From Gymnothorax reevesii (lineage: Eukaryota; Chordata; Actinopteri; Anguilliformes; Muraenidae): a stretch of DNA of 64,000 bases. A program made the translations under genes and the position numbers. The DNA lies in NCBI GenBank assembly GCA_029721435.1, contig CM056583.1, positions 49,268,620-49,332,619 of the forward strand, given 5' to 3'. The notes beneath the pieces are model-generated. The model did not search any database and was not told the DNA's origin. It saw nothing but the letters and a program-made list of their open reading frames with translations. This document shows, piece after piece, positions 21,949 to 33,049 of the stretch (positions are counted from its first letter, which is position 1; each line of letters starts with the position of its first letter).

Positions 21949-22479
21949 ACATGGTTCCATTGTCCGTCATCAAGAAGATTCTAAGCTTGTTCATGTTCGG
22001 GTATCCTTCGCCCTTGCTCTGAACTTGTGATGATTCAACCAATGAGTGTAAAAGAGGCAGTGGTTGACAGGCGCCTGCTTCAGAGGAGAGCCGCAAACTG
22101 TCTGCACTCTCCTGAATTGACAACAAGGGGTCGCATACGAGCAAGTGTTGTATATATTTCCCCAGTTGGGCATTCAAGATTTGGGTGGGATTGGAGATGC
22201 CAAATTAAAAAAAAAAAATTTTCCATGTTATGTCCTTCCATATTGCTCATTGCTTTGCTGTAGTGGTTAATAACAGTACAAATCAAAATCAACACACTGC
22301 CAGATTGTCTGCTGGGCACACAAGTGAATGACAAAGGTTTGCTACATCCTTCAGAGTGCTGTAAACTCTACACTCAGCTGCTCTAGTTTGTGAACAGTGC
22401 TCTAAAAAGTAGCTAGAAAGAATCAGACGATTACGCTGACTGTACCTTCAACAGCTCTCTCGTGACCTGTAAGTTCATC
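21949..22479. other. Unassigned sequence
   Basis: No gene recognised. It may hold decayed transposon sequence belonging to the fragment downstream. Confidence 0.3.
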
Positions 22480-22740
22480 GGATCAGGTTTCGAGTCAAGG
22501 TATTAGACTGATCATCACAAAGCCTTGACCTCAAACCAATCGAAAATTTGCGGGCAGAACTACAAAACCGTGAGTGCGAGAAAGGGGGCCCACAGCCCTG
22601 ACTCTGATCCATCAGTTATGTCAGGAGGGGTTGGTCAAAATTCTAGAAAATTATTGCAAGAAGCTTGAAGAAGGCTACCCGAAATCTGTGACCCAAGTTG
22701 AAGGTATATTGAGCAGAATTTTTTTTAAAAAAATGTTTTG
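22480..22740 (+). pseudogene. C-terminal relic of a Tc1-like transposase
   Basis: One plus-strand frame gives KALDLKPIENLRAELQNREC-type sequence, close to [15 protein letters not shown] with the catalytic Glu. After a frame change it gives LTLIHQLCQEGLVKILENYC, then KKLEEGYPKSVTQVEG, which fits the transposase C-terminus (LTQLCQEEWxKIxxNYCxKLVEGYPKRLTQV). Upstream catalytic parts were not recognised. The fragment is frameshifted and non-functional. Confidence 0.6.
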
Positions 22741-23279
22741 ACTCATACAATACTAATGCCTCTCAGTCATCACTTGTGACTCACTAGAGGTGCGTGGCGG
22801 TGTCTATATCCATAGAGACCCAGCAGCCTGCCTGGATTTTTATATTTTTCTTTGTATGGAATGTTCCTCAGCACCAGCCATGGGGCAGTGGGGGTGAAGA
22901 CCCCAGCCATGAACAGCACGTCGGGAGTGAGGGAAGGACATAGCACTGCACTCAAGGGTAATGCTTCTGGTATCCTTGATATGGGGGGGAGGGGCCAACT
23001 TTGAATGCTATGTTCGCAAACCAAAACCAAAAAATGCCACTCCGTATACATCTAAACAATTTACAGGTAATGCTACCAAATACGGACTAGAGTGTAAAGT
23101 TTGGTTAAAAACTTTAAGTTGGCTCAACAAATCCAAACTGTAATGATAAGAATGATGCTACCATTACAAACAGCCCAATCCCCAACTCTCTAAAACACAC
23201 AGTTAAATAGTTAATGAAGGTTGAAAGTTAAGCCAATAATAAGCCAACTAGATTTAGTCAGTAAGCATGGCTTACAGAA
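22741..23279. other. Unassigned sequence
   Basis: A G-rich patch lies at about 22980-22997. The minus-strand frame at 22770-23051 has no recognised domain and ends in repeat-like sequence. Confidence 0.35.
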
Positions 23280-23521
23280 TACCCCCCGCAACAAGTAGTC
23301 GGGCAGTACCACAGTCAATAGACCTTCCACCAAGAAAAGAAATTTTCAAAATCGGATGAGTAGGTTATGAGATCTAGGTCCGGACGCACAGACGCACGCA
23401 CACACACACACACACACGCGCAGACACACGCACGCACACACACACGGACGGACAAAGTAAATCCAGTATACCCCCCTAAACTTCGTTGCGGGGGGTATAA
23501 TAAATTTCGTTGCGGGGGGTA
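23280..23521. mobile_element. Miniature element with 13-bp perfect inverted ends and duplicated terminus
   Basis: TACCCCCCGCAAC at 23280-23292 is the exact reverse complement of GTTGCGGGGGGTA at 23485-23497, and again of 23509-23521. The right terminus is duplicated as a 24-bp direct repeat. A local hairpin pairs TATACCCCCC (23467-23476) with GGGGGGTATA (23490-23499). The interior holds a CA/GCAC/GGAC-rich tract (about 23381-23455). A TAATAAAA tail follows. There is no coding capacity, and the superfamily is not identified. Confidence 0.6.
23381..23455. repeat. CA/GCAC/GGAC-rich simple repeat
   Basis: Imperfect alternation of CACA, CGCA and GACG units; it forms the interior of the surrounding miniature element. 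The overlapping open frames (THTHTH-like translations) are artefacts. Confidence 0.85.
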
Positions 23522-23530
23522 TAATAAAAG

Positions 23531-24449
23531 TTATAATAAAAAAGTTATGAGAAATAATATAAAGGATGGGAACAGGGCTAGAAAGCATCCACATCCATCC
23601 TTTGGGGCAGCCTGTAGAAGTTTGGACGCTCTAGTCCTCTGGCGGCCGTAATAATTAAGACCACAACAAGTCTACATGGGCAGGAGGTTGGGGTGGTGGC
23701 TGGGTCAACACAGCAGCAGACTTTGCCATGGGAGATCACTGTTTAATTCATATTTCAGCAAGTTTAACATTTCCAAGTGGTAGTCCACATGGTATAAAAA
23801 GAAAAAAAAAAGCTTTATCACAGTATCTTAATTCAAACCTGAACTAGATCCCTGACTCTAACCTTAACCAGACCATAACCATGTTGCTGACACATCATAA
23901 AACATCATGAACAATAAAGTAGAGCTATGCCCTACTATACCATACCTATGGCTCTCGTAACAGATGAATAAATCCCACTCAGTAGCCTGACGACAGTCAG
24001 ATCTGGTGTCATAGAAACAGTACATGTCATTCCATTAGGCAAGTAAATTGACAAAGCTAACTTACTATAGTCTTTTTTGCGACTTGAAAAAAGCTTAAAT
24101 CCACCAAACTTCTGAATGCAAGTTTGGCAAAATGACATTTCCAAGACAGAATTAATTCAAAAATAATGTCTGAGCCTTTATTTATTTATTTACTTCCTTA
24201 TCTATTTTAACAAGTTTAGCTTGATATTTTATCATGATTAACTAGCTGCATTCGTTACCTTGTCTTTATAATCTATACATTTCAGACAATATTGGACTCA
24301 TAATGCTGTATAAAGGCCTTTTCTAGTCCTCAACCTGATACACTCTGGCTGCCAGTCACTGTTTCTTTGCACTCACTTTGAGTAATTTGTAGCTCTTGTG
24401 CTGTCGGTAATGATAACCTCATATGTTTCTCTAGATATGATCAAGGTTA
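23531..24449. other. Unassigned sequence
   Basis: No recognisable gene or paired termini. Confidence 0.35.
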
Positions 24450-24927
24450 AGGGTGTGTTCACATGTGGCTCGCTTGCTTTGTTCCGATTCAGGGGCAAAA
24501 ATGATACAGCTGTTGCATTTGTCCTTTGGCTCATTTGTGATCACATGGCAACCATCTCTACTGGTCCAAAGATGTAAACAAACGCCATGTGCGAACAAAC
24601 TGTTCTCTCATTGGTCAGAAATCTTACCTGGAAAAGAAGAGAATTTCGTCTTCTTTCCCCGGGAAACAACAACAACCCAAACTACAGCTATGAGTCACTT
24701 GTGACGGTTGCTGAGACAATTTTGTTCTCACTGCAAACGAACCGCTCCAGGGTTCGAATGGAAGCGAGCCGAGACCACCCTTTTTTGGCGATCTCGGCTC
24801 GCTTGTCTTGGCCCGCATCAAAGTGCATTTGCTGTGTTAACACCAGCCTAAACGAACCGATCTCTGGGGGAAAATGCTCGCTGTGTCAGAACAATTGCTC
24901 CGAACGAGCCAAGTGTGAATACACCCT
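24450..24927. mobile_element. Non-autonomous element with inverted ends, 478 bp, superfamily unclear
   Basis: The left end reads AGGGTGTGTTCACATGTGGC; the right end on the other strand reads AGGGTGTATTCACACTTGGC. Both then contain a GCTCG(C/T)T block, and the inverted similarity extends for about 30 bp. I could not see a convincing target duplication: the flanking octamers differ and a 3-bp duplication is not clear. It could be hAT or Harbinger derived. The overlapping open frames are not genes. Confidence 0.5.
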
Positions 24928-24929
24928 AC

Positions 24930-25055
24930 GTAAGATAAGATACACAGGGAGAACATGCAAACTCTACACAGAAGGGCCCCAGGCCAGAATTGAACCCATG
25001 GCCTTCTTGCTGTGAAGCAACAGTGCTAACCACTATAGCACTGTGCCACCTGTAA
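24930..25055. repeat. Fragment of a dispersed fish repeat (same family as 52.37-52.72 kb)
   Basis: Shares GGGAGAACATGCAAACTC, CACACAGA-like, GGGCCCCAGG and CTTCTTGCTGTGA..CAACAGTGCTAACCACT with the longer copy at 52.6 kb. It is widely seen in teleost genomes. I suspect it is the untranslated 3' part of a LINE, or a SINE sharing it, but cannot prove this from one window. Confidence 0.6.
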
Positions 25056-25384
25056 GTGTGTAATAGTAATAGTAATTCAGTTGACCCAGAATTCTGTGAA
25101 AGGCATTTTGAAAGATAAGCAACCCCGATAACATAAAAAATAATTGTATGGAACTTGGTCATCAAAGACTATGCTACAGGTAAGCTTATATGCAAACTGA
25201 AACTATAATAAAATATGTGTCTCATACATCATGAGAAAATGGCAAGGGTAGCTGCTTGATCTATCCAGAGGTGTTTTACGGCACCCCCTTAAAGGGAATG
25301 TTATTGAGGCAATCTAACAGTGCAGCACTAAAACAAGTAAATTGCCAAAAATAAAAATTAATGAATTATATACTTTTTTATTAT
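25056..25384. other. Unassigned sequence
   Basis: Nothing recognised. Confidence 0.35.
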
Positions 25385-25484
25385 TACCCCTCAGCCCTCA
25401 AGGCTGACGGGGTATTGCTATCCTTCATGCGGTTGGGCGGGCGGGCAGGCGTCTCCAAAAACTTTGACATCGGGCTGAGGGGTA
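25385..25484. mobile_element. 100-bp miniature with 13-bp perfect inverted ends and GC-rich hairpin
   Basis: TACCCCTCAGCCC at 25385-25397 is the exact reverse complement of GGGCTGAGGGGTA at 25472-25484. Immediately inside the left end is a second inverted copy, GGCTGACGGGGTA (25402-25414), which makes a tight hairpin with the terminus. The interior has a GGGCGGGCGGGCAGGC tract. The plan matches the elements at 23.28 and 26.19 kb, although the end sequences differ. Confidence 0.55.
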
Positions 25485-26190
25485 TTCCGTGCATTGCACG
25501 CCTATTTTTATTGTTCTGCAATGCAAGCTACCATCTGCCATGTCAAACATCTGCATTCACAGCTAAGACTAATTTTGACTGTTTTGATTAGTGCAGATGA
25601 GTAATGCCAGATATTTGCAGCTCTCTTTTAGCTGTAATTTTCCCCAGGTGTCGATACTGTGAATTGAAAGTAATTCTAGTTTTTTTCCAGATATGAACGG
25701 TTGTCACAGCCATAAACAGCACATTATGACAGTGCTACTCTATGGCGAAATCAGTTCCTACTCTCCATGTGCAGTTCCCGCTGTGACGTGACGTCATCTG
25801 CAAACAACCAATAGAGAAGCCAGATACATGGTTGCTGGACAATACGTCGCTAAAAAGGACAACTCATTGTGTGTCTGCTGACTTGTCTACAGTCTTGTCA
25901 GTCATCAATAGATGACAAGCAACTCGGAAAAGTCATCATCCTGAATGAAGGGCAGCATGCAAGGAATGCCATTCTCTCATTTTACCATTTCTCTGTGACG
26001 TGATGGAAGTACATCCACCCTACTAGTCATGTCCCTTTTTTGGTGAAAAAAAAAAACACTTTGTGTTTGGAATCACAAACTTATGTCAGTCAATTATGAG
26101 ACTATAAATGACCTAATGCAACCCCATTATGGATGATGGGGATGTTGTGTTTGCTTGACCATAGAAAACAAGAAACGCCCGCGTTTGAAC
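25485..26190. other. Unassigned sequence with CRE/CCAAT-like motifs
   Basis: At about 25790-25812 TGACGTGACGTCATCTG is followed by AACCAATAGAG, which resembles a promoter core (CRE plus CCAAT). No exon, TATA box or transcript signal could be tied to it, so promoter activity is speculative. Confidence 0.25.
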
Positions 26191-26653
26191 ACCCTCGGCC
26201 TGACTTATGAAGTGTCCCAGAACAATTACACAATAACCAAAGTAGAATTCCACAGAACATACATTTACAAATACAAAAATGCCCAAAGTCCGACAAAAAT
26301 GTTGGAAAATTCAAATTTTTTTCACTAATCTAGAGCCCCGCATATATATGATCGTTCCCCCAGGTATAAACCCCCTAGCTCAAATGCTTCATCAAAATCA
26401 GTCCACGACAAAGTTTTTTTCAAAAACGCCAAAAATGCCATTTTTTCCCCAAAAAATGGTCCGATCTGAAAAAGTCTTTCCTGGCCTGGATTCCCTACAT
26501 TACCGCGAATGTTTTGGCATGGGTAAGTAGTTTATTGATGCTGACTTTAGAGGCGCACACACGGACAGACAGACAGACAGACAGACGGACGGACGGACGG
26601 ACAGACGGCAAACTGATGACAATACCCTTCGGCCTGAAGTCGGGCCGAGGGTA
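26191..26653. mobile_element. 463-bp miniature with hairpin right end and GACA/GGAC tract
   Basis: Left ACCCTCGGCCTGACTT (26191-26206) pairs with right AAGTCGGGCCGAGGGTA (26637-26653) with one mismatch. The right end also folds on itself (TACCCTTCGGCC at 26623-26634 with GGCCGAGGGTA). The interior carries (GACA)n and (GGAC)n at 26561-26609. No coding capacity. Same structural plan as 23.28 and 25.39 kb. Confidence 0.55.
26561..26609. repeat. (GACA)n/(GGAC)n tetranucleotide tract
   Basis: About five CAGA units followed by about four GGAC units, then CAGACGG. Part of the enclosing miniature element. Confidence 0.9.
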
Positions 26654-27093
26654 AAAAGGGCCCCCCTGCTTGTTAACATCATAAGGTTCAATGCCAATGC
26701 CTGTTATGGTACAGGGGAGTGTTTGTACCCATGGCATGGGTACGTTGAGCAACTCTGTTGGTGCCATTTATGCTGATGGACATGTGTGCATTTTAGGGCA
26801 ACATATGCTGTCTTCTAGGTGACATCTTTCCATGGAAGCCCATGCTTTCTTCTCAGGAATGGCATGATACTACAAGACAGTGGCATGCCACATTTTGCAT
26901 AGATTAAAACAGCGAGGTATTGTAGGCAGCTAGACTGGCTTACCTGCAGTTCAGACCTGTCTTATGTTGAAATTTTATGTGACAAAGCTCCACTTTGTGT
27001 CAAAATTTTGAACCAAATAGGTATAATGTCATCGTGAGACACATCCTTAGAGATATCCACATTCCAGAGATATGATAAAAACAGTGATTTTTC
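26654..27093. other. Unassigned sequence
   Basis: No recognisable feature; probably part of the repeat environment leading into the duplicated block. Confidence 0.35.
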
Positions 27094-27383
27094 CAGTTTT
27101 TGGCCCCTGGTGGCCAATCTAGAGATTGTAAATTGTCCAAAATCGAATCAGTTTTTCCTCTTTATGATACTTACTTATATGCAAAACTTGGAATTTCCAA
27201 TTGAAATATTACTGAAGTTATCGCCTTAACACGTAAATCAGTTTTTGGCCCTTGGTGGCCAATATAGAAATCGTAAATTGTCCAAAATTGAATCACTTCT
27301 TCCTCTTTATGATACTTACTTATATGCAAAAGTTGAAATTTCTAATTGAAATATTACTGAAGTTATCGTGTTAACACGTAGTG
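27094..27383. repeat. Tandem duplication of a 145-bp unit
   Basis: Unit 1 (27094-27238) and unit 2 (27239-27383) both run from CAGTTTTTGGCCC(C/T)TGGTGG through TCCTCTTTATGATACTTACT to GAAGTTATCG(C/T)(C/G)TTAACACGTA. They are close to identical, so the duplication is fairly recent or kept similar by conversion. It precedes the hairpin at 27429-27463. Confidence 0.85.
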
Positions 27384-27428
27384 TGGCGTGGTGGCGGCGG
27401 CAGCAGCAGTGATCGGACCAGAAACATA

Positions 27429-27463
27429 ATATCCCCGGAACGCCATTTGGCGTTCGGGGATAT
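27429..27463. repeat. GC-rich terminal hairpin followed by TAATAAAA
   Basis: ATATCCCCGGAACGCCA pairs with TGGCGTTCGGGGATAT: about 16 bp of stem with one bulged G and a 2-3 base loop. The following AATAAAA tail equals that after the 23.5-kb element. It is probably the right end of an element containing the duplicated 145-bp block; the left end was not found. Confidence 0.55.
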
Positions 27464-27469
27464 AATAAA

Positions 27470-28040
27470 ATACCTGAAAAGATAGTGTTTTTATTTCTAT
27501 ACTGCAAGAAATTAAGTAATATAATATTTCAAACAGATTGAATTTGACACTGAGGAAATCGGTAAACCCAAATCAGGCTGCTCGATACAACCGTTTCAAG
27601 TTCTTTCAAAAAAACATCGTTGAACTTAATTAGATGAACAAAACACAAAACTGGTTTGACTCTTTACCATTGCTTGCTGAATAATTTTTTTTTGTGATAT
27701 GCCAATTAGATTTCATCAATTAGGAGCCAACTACATCTTTAATTTGATTGGTTACATTCTTTTCTCTCATTTCATGCTGTTATTTCCAATACATTGCAAT
27801 TATGGTGTTTTTGATTCTTGATGGTTAACATGTGAATTAAGAGGGCAAATAACGGCTCTAAACGTTAAATGCACTTAAGACAAACAGCTTGTCAATTACA
27901 ATTGTGGTTGGAAGAAAAAGCAGTGAACACTGTGGGTCCCCAGGAACGACGTTGAAGACTACTGTTTTAGACAAAGACAGCACGAGTAAACATAATATGC
28001 AATTTTTTAAAAGATGATTTCATTTATTTAAGTAAAAAGC
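27470..28040. other. Unassigned sequence
   Basis: Nothing recognised. Confidence 0.35.
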
Positions 28041-29360
28041 TAGCCAACCCTATCTGGCCCAATGTAAAAGGGTAAGTGCTTTCCTCCGCTTCTCAAGGGC
28101 CGGGTCACAGGGGTCGCAGACTAAGCAAAGTAGCTCAGGCATCCCCTTGCCTAGATACTTACTCCAACTCTTCCTGAGGGACCTCAAGACGCTCCCTAGA
28201 CAGTTGGGAAATATAATCCCCCTATAGCGTGTCCGGGGTCTGCATTGGGGCCTCCTCCCATTTGGAAATGCTCGGAGCACCTCTAAAGGGAGGCGTCCAG
28301 GAGGCATCTAAACCAGATGACCCAACCACCTCAACTGACTCCTCTCAAAGTGAAGGAGCAGCCGTTCTACTCTGAGCCGCTCCCAGATGTCGGGTCAGCC
28401 CAGCCACCCTACGGAGAAAGCTCATTAGCTTGTATTAGCGATCTCGATCACTACCTAAAGCTCATGGCCATAGGTGAGGGCTGGATTGTAGATCGACCAG
28501 TGAATCAAGAGCTTCGCTCTTAAGCTCAGCTCCTTCTTCACCACAACAGACTGATACAACACCTGCATCACTGCACCGATCTGCCTATCAATCTCACGCT
28601 CCATCTTACCCTCACTTGTGAGCAAGACCCTGAGATACTTAAACCCCTACACATGGGGTTACAACTCACCCTCCACTCGGAGGTAAACAATCCACCTTTT
28701 TCCAGCAGAGAACCATGGCCTCAGATTTGGAGGTGTTGATCCTCATTCCGATCACTTCACACTTGGCTGCAAACCACTCCAGTGTGGAGCGTTGGAGGTC
28801 TCAGGTCTGATGAAGCCAACAAGACCATATTATCTGCAAACAGCAGAGATGCAACCCTGAGGCCACCAAATTGGACTCCCTCCTAGCCTTAGCTGCACCT
28901 TGATATCCTCTCCGTGAAAATCATGAACAGCATAGGTGACAAGGCACACCTTGTCAGAGTCCAAAACCAACTGGAAAGGAGCATGTCTTTGTGCCAAGAA
29001 TGCACACACTACTCCGGCTTTGGTTGTACAGGGATCGAATAGCTCAAATCAACTGCTTTGGTGCCCCATGCTTCAGCAATACCCCCACAGGATGCCTCAT
29101 GGGACATGATCATAAGCCTTCTCCAAGTCTACAAAACACGTTGACCGGATGGGCAAACTCTCATGACCCCTTCAGTATCCGTGCAAGGGTAAAAAGTTGG
29201 TTGACTGTTCCACGGCCTGAATGGAACCCGCATTGCTCCTCCTGAATTTGAGATTCAACAATCGGGTGTAACCTCCTTTCTAGCAACCTGGCATCAGCTT
29301 TTCCCGGGAGGCTGAGCAATGTGATCTCCCTATAGCTGGAATACACTCTCTGGTCCCATT
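28041..29360 (-). pseudogene. LINE (non-LTR retrotransposon) reverse-transcriptase fossil
   Basis: Minus-strand translation starts near 29346 with YREITLLSLPGKADARLLER, then IVESQIQEEQCGFHSGRGTV, the palm entry of LINE reverse transcriptases. It continues, through many stops and frame changes, with FAAKCEVIGMRINTSKSEAM (thumb/palm boundary) and FLRRVAGL. It ends with MPPGRLPLEVLRAF and NGRRPQCRPRTR (28307-28220), the usual C-terminal module after the RT in these elements. The YxDD region has decayed beyond recognition. It is 5'-truncated at about 29360, next to a Tc1 fossil. This is a jockey-superfamily-like fish LINE, but I cannot assign the clade (Rex1/L2/CR1) safely. Confidence 0.75.
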
Positions 29361-29394
29361 TAATCTAAATATCACTGAAATACGACCTTTCTGG

Positions 29395-30000
29395 CACGGG
29401 AAATAGTCAAAAAGGAGCACATGCTGCCGTGATCTAAAGAAATTCAGGACAATTAGACAAAATCATGAATATTTTTCAATCTGGAAAGAGTTGCACAGCC
29501 ATTTCCAAGACCATGAGACTCCATAATACCACAGTGAGAGCTAATGTCTAGAAAACAAAAAAACTTGAAACTGCGATTAACCATCCCAGGAGTTTCTGGC
29601 CGACTAAAATTCCTTCAAGACCATGTCAACGACATACAGCAGGTCCTAGACAAAGATGGCATCCATGTGACAGCTGCAATGTGAAAACTGCTGATGTCTA
29701 AAAAAAATGCAAAGACTTGTCTCACATTTTACCAAAAAAAAATGAAAAGCTTGATGACCCCAAGACTTTAAATAACATTCAGTGGACTGTTAAGTCAAAA
29801 GTGGAAATTTTTTGGAAAACACGGGTCTTGTTACTTCTGGTGTAACGCTAACACAGCATTCCACAATAAGAACACCATATCAACAATCAAACGTGGTGGT
29901 GGTATGATGGTCTGGGGTTGTGTCCTTGTTTCAGGACATGCGTGACTCATCATGATTGATGTAAACATGAATTCGGCTCTCTGCCGAAAAACAACAGTTT
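29395..30000 (+). pseudogene. Heavily decayed Tc1-like transposase fossil
   Basis: Plus-strand frames, interrupted by several stops, give IFFNLERVAQPF, TIPGVSGRLKFLQDHVNDIQ, SKKNAKTCLTFYQKK, then GSCYFWCNANTAFHNKNTIS and STIKRGGGMMVWGCVLVSGH. These match in order the DNA-binding, pre-catalytic and GGGSVMVWGC regions of one fish Tc1 family. The first catalytic Asp region is eroded and the C-terminal third is absent. No inverted repeats were found, so the bounds are approximate. Confidence 0.65.
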
Positions 30001-32936
30001 TGACATTATGTTGAAGACTTCTGCGTATCACGTTGCAGAGTGGTCTAATGACGTTAACACAATAAGCAGCTTGCCCTGGCTCCATCCACACCTTCCTGTC
30101 TTGTAATACCACTTCACAACTCAGGGGGGATAGTGAGCCATTGCGGTGTGGTCTGTCCTCAGCCAGTTCACGCCACTGATAACAACACAAAGTATACCTT
30201 TAAATATTCAACAAGGAATTATTGTATGGTTTTGCTGTGGCTGTTTTTGTGCTGCTATGGTCAAGCTAAAACACTGACCTAAGCAAGCTATAACATAAAC
30301 AGGCAGACGCCACAGATAAATATTTTAGGATGAAAGTATTATCTTGACCGGCTCTATGAGCTTCAGCAGTTTGGTTGAGTTTCAGATATTCTTGCCCTGC
30401 TGTTATTATTTGGCCCAATAGGGGGCACTGACACACTTCCAGGCTGAGGTCAATATGCACTGGTGGATGAAGATGGTCGCTAGCAGGGTGGCCCAGAAAA
30501 CACGGAGGAACTACTTAAATATCTTCGCAATAACCATTCCCCACAGTTCCGCTTTCAATATCAATTACACTTCTCGCCTCATTGACGATTGCCTTCACAC
30601 ACAAGTTCCTTTCAATCAACTTTTTTGTGAATAACAACAAGAAAGATGGGACCGATGACCCAATAAACGATAATGTATAAATGACATCAAATAAGATCAT
30701 AAACATTAATGGTCCCGTGACCATAAGTCTGGCAAACCCACGTTCAAGGAGTCAACAGTAGATTCCGCCACTTTTATGAAGAGTATTTTTCTGTAACTGG
30801 AATATGATGGCAATTTTTTAATGCAGCGATAAGGCCTCATGGCTAATAACCAGACAAATTTGTCTTGGAAAGAATCTGGTGATGCCCTGTTGAGGGAAAG
30901 ATGAAAGGAAATAATTTAGCTGTGAAGAAAAGCCACACCTACTGCCCTGCAGTAGAATCAATGATGTGATCTGCTTTCACCATTTACTCAATACTTATTC
31001 TTATTTAATCATGCTTGCAGGCTGTGCAGTCTTCTTTGAATATCTGCAAAATGTTCATCTGGGGACATCTGAATGAAAAAATTGATGCATGCATAGTATA
31101 GTAAAAACTATTGGAGTACAGTTACTGAAGCAATAAAAAAAGGTTTCATGTCCTTGCTTTCCTTAATAACATTAGACGAACAATTATATTGTGTTCATTC
31201 GTCTGTTTACTAGTCATGATTTGATAGCACAGTAACAAAAGTGAAACCAATTTAAAGGTGGCTTAATTGTCAGCATGCAAGTAATATTGTTGTGCCAAAG
31301 AATTTTAAATAGCATAGGTAGCTTGCTTCATTTTTTCATTAGACATCTGTAGTTTGTTGCTGTGGTAAGCTTCTGCACTGGAAGATTTTGGTCTAAACTT
31401 TCTGACACTGCTAATCCCTGTTCAAAGGCAACAAATGACTCACCTGTGAGTAGGCCTATGTCACTGAAGACTACAAGGCTCTGCATTAAGCTAAGGCGCA
31501 CAACATCCTTGTAGCTTACGATTTGCACCTTTTTCAACAACTAGTTGAACAAAACTTGCAGTATGTACTATACACTTTGGTTTGCCGAAACTAAGCTTAC
31601 CTTATTGTCTTGTAATTTAAGAGACATATTATTTTTAAAGTAAAATTCAAGCCAAACAGGAAAATTTGTGTCCTTAGTCACAGATGCCCCTGCCACTGAG
31701 AGTTTGTGAAGCCCCTAAAATTGTAAAAGTATCCAATTTAATCAAACAAAATATGAGACTCGTGCCTTCAATCTATCAAGAAAGCATTAACCAATCTTTT
31801 TGAATTCTGTAAAGTAGTTTTTGAATAGAAGCGGACAGACAACATGCCATACATATACTGTCAGGGAACACAGTTTATCGCTGCATCCAGAGATGCAACT
31901 TAAATGTCTACCATGCAGGGTTCTGCCCACGGTGGGCGACAGTGGTCAGCGCCACACAGCAGCTTCTGTGGCCGCCCAGCACTCAAGCTAAAAATTCAAA
32001 TCGCTGCCCAGCACTAAAATGAAAATTCATGCAGTTTTCACAATTTATTTGCTCCATTTTCCCCCGCCTGCTTTCAACCAAAACAACACAAAGATCGTGC
32101 TATAAAACTAGTCCCCACCAGGCGCCACTACCAACACTCATTTATCAGAGCCATCTATGAACAGAGTCTGGACAGCTGGGTGAGTAGGAGCCATGTTGTT
32201 ACCCTGCTTGCGCGCTGGTCGCTATCAGGCAGCATGGCTTGGGTATTACACGGGCCGCAAGATTTTCACGTGCGCTCAAACTAACAAAAATTTCACAGGA
32301 AAAATCCATGATTATATAGACTGAAAGTTGCTGTCCACGATGGGATACTGCTGGAGTTGTGGAAAATTGCATTTTTTTCCATGAGAAAATTAACACTTGG
32401 AAAGTGGTCTTGTTTAAATGCTACTACATGGATTAGCCCTATCTCAATCTTTACTTAATTTTATGAGATTCTGGGCCATTTCCAGAAAGAAGAAAACAAG
32501 CGACTGATGAGGATAATGCTTTTCTTAGCTCCTTTGTGTCTAAAATGATACAACGACCACTTGGGTATTCACTCCAACTTTCTTACAATGGACCTCAGTG
32601 TCATTGATTTACCGCCCAGCTGCCCATTCTCGCTCAGGTAAGACATTATTTAAAGGGCAGTTTGTATTTGCTCTTTGTCAGCTGCTAATTCAGCGAGTTT
32701 TAGTCATAGAACGATAAACCTCACATGGTTCAGATCTGTTGCATCTCTTTGTTTACCAGCCCTTTGTACTTGCCCGTCTTCCTCTCAGAGGCCTCCTCCA
32801 TTGGGTCTCTCCAAGGTACAGTAAACTGCAACAGGACTGCTTGCCTCATTGATTCCAACACCTATTGCTGGTTTTCAATCATCCGACTCTGGTCGTGAAA
32901 TTGGTAGGTATCTGTCCTTCCAGCATAAATAAACCA
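30001..32936. other. Unassigned sequence
   Basis: No gene or complete element recognised over about 2.9 kb. At 31918-31990 there is AGGGTTCTGCCCACGGTGGG, which could be one end of a DNA transposon, but no partner was found. A good-looking splice donor, GGGTGAGTAGG, lies at about 32178-32188 but no matching reading frame supports an exon. Confidence 0.35.
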
Positions 32937-33049
32937 TTAGACTGCAGTCATGAAGTGTGAAACTTTGAGACAATGCTCTTGATTGTGGTCAATCGTGGGA
33001 TCATAAGCAGGGAGCACAAAATAAGCTTCTTTACTATAACAAAGACTTT

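Noticed and set aside
22770..23051. 93-codon minus-strand frame
   Set aside because: No recognisable domain; no splice or polyadenylation context.
23346..23651. Overlapping frames with TH and VC repeats on both strands
   Set aside because: They are translations of the CA/GCAC simple repeat.
26495..26767. Minus-strand frames with SVRPSVRLSVCLSV
   Set aside because: Translation of the GACA/GGAC tetranucleotide tract.
32160..32190. Possible exon ending at CTGGGTGAGTAGG
   Set aside because: Good donor but no open frame with an acceptor or start supported upstream.
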